Shown piece by piece: positions 48,937-50,557 of a stretch of 50,557 nucleotides of DNA; position 1 is the first letter of the stretch; every line of letters begins with the position of its first letter. The stretch comes from Verrucomicrobiales bacterium. Its GTDB lineage: Bacteria > Verrucomicrobiota > Verrucomicrobiia > Verrucomicrobiales > V1-33. The notes under the pieces were generated by a model. The model saw only the letters and a program-made list of their open reading frames with translations. It ran no database searches and was not told the origin of the DNA. The position numbers and the translations under genes were made by a program. Location: positions 1 through 50,557 of the forward strand of contig JAGNEJ010000029.1 in the NCBI GenBank assembly GCA_018003315.1, written 5' to 3'.

Positions 48937-50557
48937 CTATTCGGCTTCCCGCCGCCAGACCCAACGCAAAACCCGGGTCAGCTCGACATGCTGTCCGCCG
49001 CCTGCATGGGGAACGTGGGAAAAGGCGGCCACGGCAAAATATTTCTTATCCCAGTAGATTTTCTGAGTCACCATGCGTCCAAGTTCGGACTCCTTGGGGA
49101 CGAAGGCAAAGAAGGGATCGTCATCCGGATTGGGGGAGGTTGCCTTGAGGCATTCAAAGTGGTCGATTTCGGGCACGTCGGATTCAAAATAATGCGCCCG
49201 CTGGAGCACCACGTAAAAGGTTTGGGCGGCGGCCTGCGGGTTGGGCCAGAACCGGGCCATCGCCCGGTCTTTGCATTGCACAAACGCTTCCCAGTCGATT
49301 TTATAACCATCCGGCGTTTCCTCTGTGCTGACGGGAAACCCCTGTTCACGGTCCGGTGAACGAACCCGGAACAGATAGGCGCGCCCATTGGTGGCCGGAA
49401 TCCGGGCACCGGAATCGAAAACGATGCCGTCAAATGGCACCTGCTGCGGCTTTTGGCCGGAGTAATAGGCCTGAATGGCCGGGGCGAGCGTTTTGGGGTT
49501 GTGCACCAGTTCGAGGATGCGGTCCACTGAGTTTGCCTCCAGGAGATGCTGGACCGCTTCCCGGGCCTTTTGCTGTTCGACACCTTCCGCACCAGCGGGT
49601 GAAGCATCGGGCGGCGCATCCGCTTCGACAGGAAGCTCCGGAAGCTCCAGCGCCGCCCGCACCTCCATCGTGGGCTTCACACTGGCAACCAACGGAGCCA
49701 CCGGGGCAGCGTCACCCAGCGACGGAAGCGGCGGACTGGCATCCAGGGTGGTGCGCTGCGGATGGTCCTTGGTTAAATCGGTATTGGGAAATGGATCCGG
49801 CGGGCTGGTGCTGGCTTTAGCCACCCCATCGGCGGGAGCTTTTTTGACGGCATCGACCGGACTTTTTTCTTGGGGAAGCGGCGGTTTCGGTTCCGGCGAT
49901 GGGGGCGCAGCGGTTTCCACCGTGGAGGGAACGGGCAAGGATGACGGTGCGGCCGAACCAGCAGCCACAGGAGGTGGACGGACGGGTGCTGGCGTGGGCG
50001 GCGATGCGGGAAGGGATTCCAAATGGAGCCGGGAGGAAGCCCGCTTCTGAGGCAACCGCCCCTGCCACCAGTCGAGGATCGACTCAGAATAATACCAGCA
50101 CAAGCCCGCCCCGACGCCGAGCAGGAGCAAGGCCATCAGTTTTGGCCAAATTCGCGAGGGAGTTGCATTCGTTTCGGTTCGAAAAACCGGCGCTGGAGCA
50201 ATGTCCAGTCTGGGCTGTTCTACCTCGGGGATCTGAAAGGAATCCGCCTCCACGGACGCAGAAGGAAGCGCCGACGCCACCTTGGCAGCAGCCGACTCCA
50301 GAGCGGGCTGAACTCCTGGAGACACCACCCTAATCACAGGCAATTCCGTGGCAGAAACCGAATTTTCAGCGCTCAGGGGCGTGGCGGTTTCCTGATGCTG
50401 CTCGCCCAACACCACCGGCGGGGAAGCCGGAACGGTCACAGGAACGGAGGCCGATTGCGCTGCGGCGAATTGCCAAATTTCCTCCGGTGAGAGCGTGGAA
50501 AGGTCCTCGGTTGGGTGTGTTTCCGGCTGAGCAGTAGTCGAAGGTGCAATTGGAATC
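48937..50557 (-). CDS. Membrane protein with Pro-rich linkers and shared unknown C-terminal domain (5' end cut by window)
   Basis: Unrecognised protein; the frame is open to the window edge, so the N-terminus is missing. About 540 residues are visible. The first part is low-complexity, with LSPEEIWQFAAAQ near its start. A single membrane segment follows (LMALLLLGVGAGLCWYY, about 50130-50090). Next is a long Pro/Ser/Ala linker, then a helical stretch SVDRILELVHNPKTLAPAIQAYY and a domain with YKIDWEAFVQCKDRAMARFW and YFAVAAFSHVP. This matches, more distantly, the C-termini of the proteins at 23210 and 24474 (YKIDW/LLDWE; LAPAIQAYYS against VAPLMEKWYQ). The GTG at 50439 is not needed as start. 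It ends 102 nt before the azurin-like gene. Confidence 0.7.
   Translation of the reverse strand, partial: IPIAPSTTAQPETHPTEDLSTLSPEEIWQFAAAQSASVPVTVPASPPVVLGEQHQETATPLSAENSVSATELPVIRVVSPGVQPALESAAAKVASALPSASVEADSFQIPEVEQPRLDIAPAPVFRTETNATPSRIWPKLMALLLLGVGAGLCWYYSESILDWWQGRLPQKRASSRLHLESLPASPPTPAPVRPPPVAAGSAAPSSLPVPSTVETAAPPSPEPKPPLPQEKSPVDAVKKAPADGVAKASTSPPDPFPNTDLTKDHPQRTTLDASPPLPSLGDAAPVAPLVASVKPTMEVRAALELPELPVEADAPPDASPAGAEGVEQQKAREAVQHLLEANSVDRILELVHNPKTLAPAIQAYYSGQKPQQVPFDGIVFDSGARIPATNGRAYLFRVRSPDREQGFPVSTEETPDGYKIDWEAFVQCKDRAMARFWPNPQAAAQTFYVVLQRAHYFESDVPEIDHFECLKATSPNPDDDPFFAFVPKESELGRMVTQKIYWDKKYFAVAAFSHVPHAGGGQHVELTRVLRWVWRREAE

Overview
The window is chromosomal DNA of a GC-rich, diderm bacterium, most likely a member of the Verrucomicrobiota (PVC superphylum). 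I infer this from the gene families: a Planctomycete-type cytochrome c domain joined to leucine-rich repeats, a giant secreted CotH-kinase/lamin-tail protein, a DUF5722 glycosidase-like protein, a NagB/PIG-L fusion and a Tat-exported Gfo/Idh/MocA oxidoreductase. Few genes have a Shine-Dalgarno sequence. No rRNA, tRNA, CRISPR array, phage or insertion sequence was seen. The genus cannot be named from the sequence alone.

Layout. 1-1552: phospholipid genes plsY-gpsA. 1625-3600 (minus): a TIM-barrel sugar isomerase-like enzyme and an outer-membrane beta-barrel under a textbook sigma-54 promoter. 3849-9651 (plus): the radical SAM protein ArsS, a NagB/PIG-L fusion, sucC and a DUF5722 protein. 9879-11559: rpoA-rplQ. 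11875-14251: metY and a divergent methyltransferase. 14349-16964: a binding-protein/OmpA fusion divergent from an orphan ExbB/TolQ channel. 17246-23182: the 1978-residue CotH/lamin-tail protein. 23210-31819 (minus): a cytochrome c/LRR membrane protein, a DUF3820 protein, recF, four type II secretion pseudopilins (G, H, I, J), then two membrane proteins that share an unrecognised C-terminal domain. 32131-34089: atpD-atpC. 34164-36012 (minus): purQ-purM. 36138-40000 (plus): an unknown four-gene exported/membrane cassette, then a dihydrolipoamide acyltransferase. 40133-42438 (minus): a tandem-FMN polyferredoxin and elongation factor P. 42544-45087: a bifunctional nuclease and a sensor kinase with discoidin-like sensor domains. 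45102-47099: ogt and a Tat-exported oxidoreductase. 47442-50557 (minus): a PhoB-type regulator, an azurin-like copper protein and a third protein with the unrecognised C-terminal domain, cut by the window edge.

How genes work together. GpsA makes the glycerol-3-phosphate that PlsY acylates. PurQ and PurM serve neighbouring purine steps. AtpD and AtpC are F1 subunits, separated here from the rest of the ATP synthase. Several other families also lack their usual partners: sucC without sucD, E2 without E1, an ExbB without ExbD, pseudopilins without a secretion ATPase or secretin, a kinase and a regulator that are not adjacent, and arsS without arsM.

Most notable for follow-up: (i) three membrane proteins that carry the same unknown C-terminal domain behind different N-termini (HTH, zinc ribbon, Pro-rich); (ii) a perfect sigma-54 promoter with an upstream palindrome before the outer-membrane protein; (iii) a perfect CRP-type palindrome between atpDC and the cytochrome gene; (iv) a PIG-L domain that has lost its metal ligands; (v) EF-P with arginine at the modified tip position; (vi) the 36.1-38.7 kb exported/membrane cassette.
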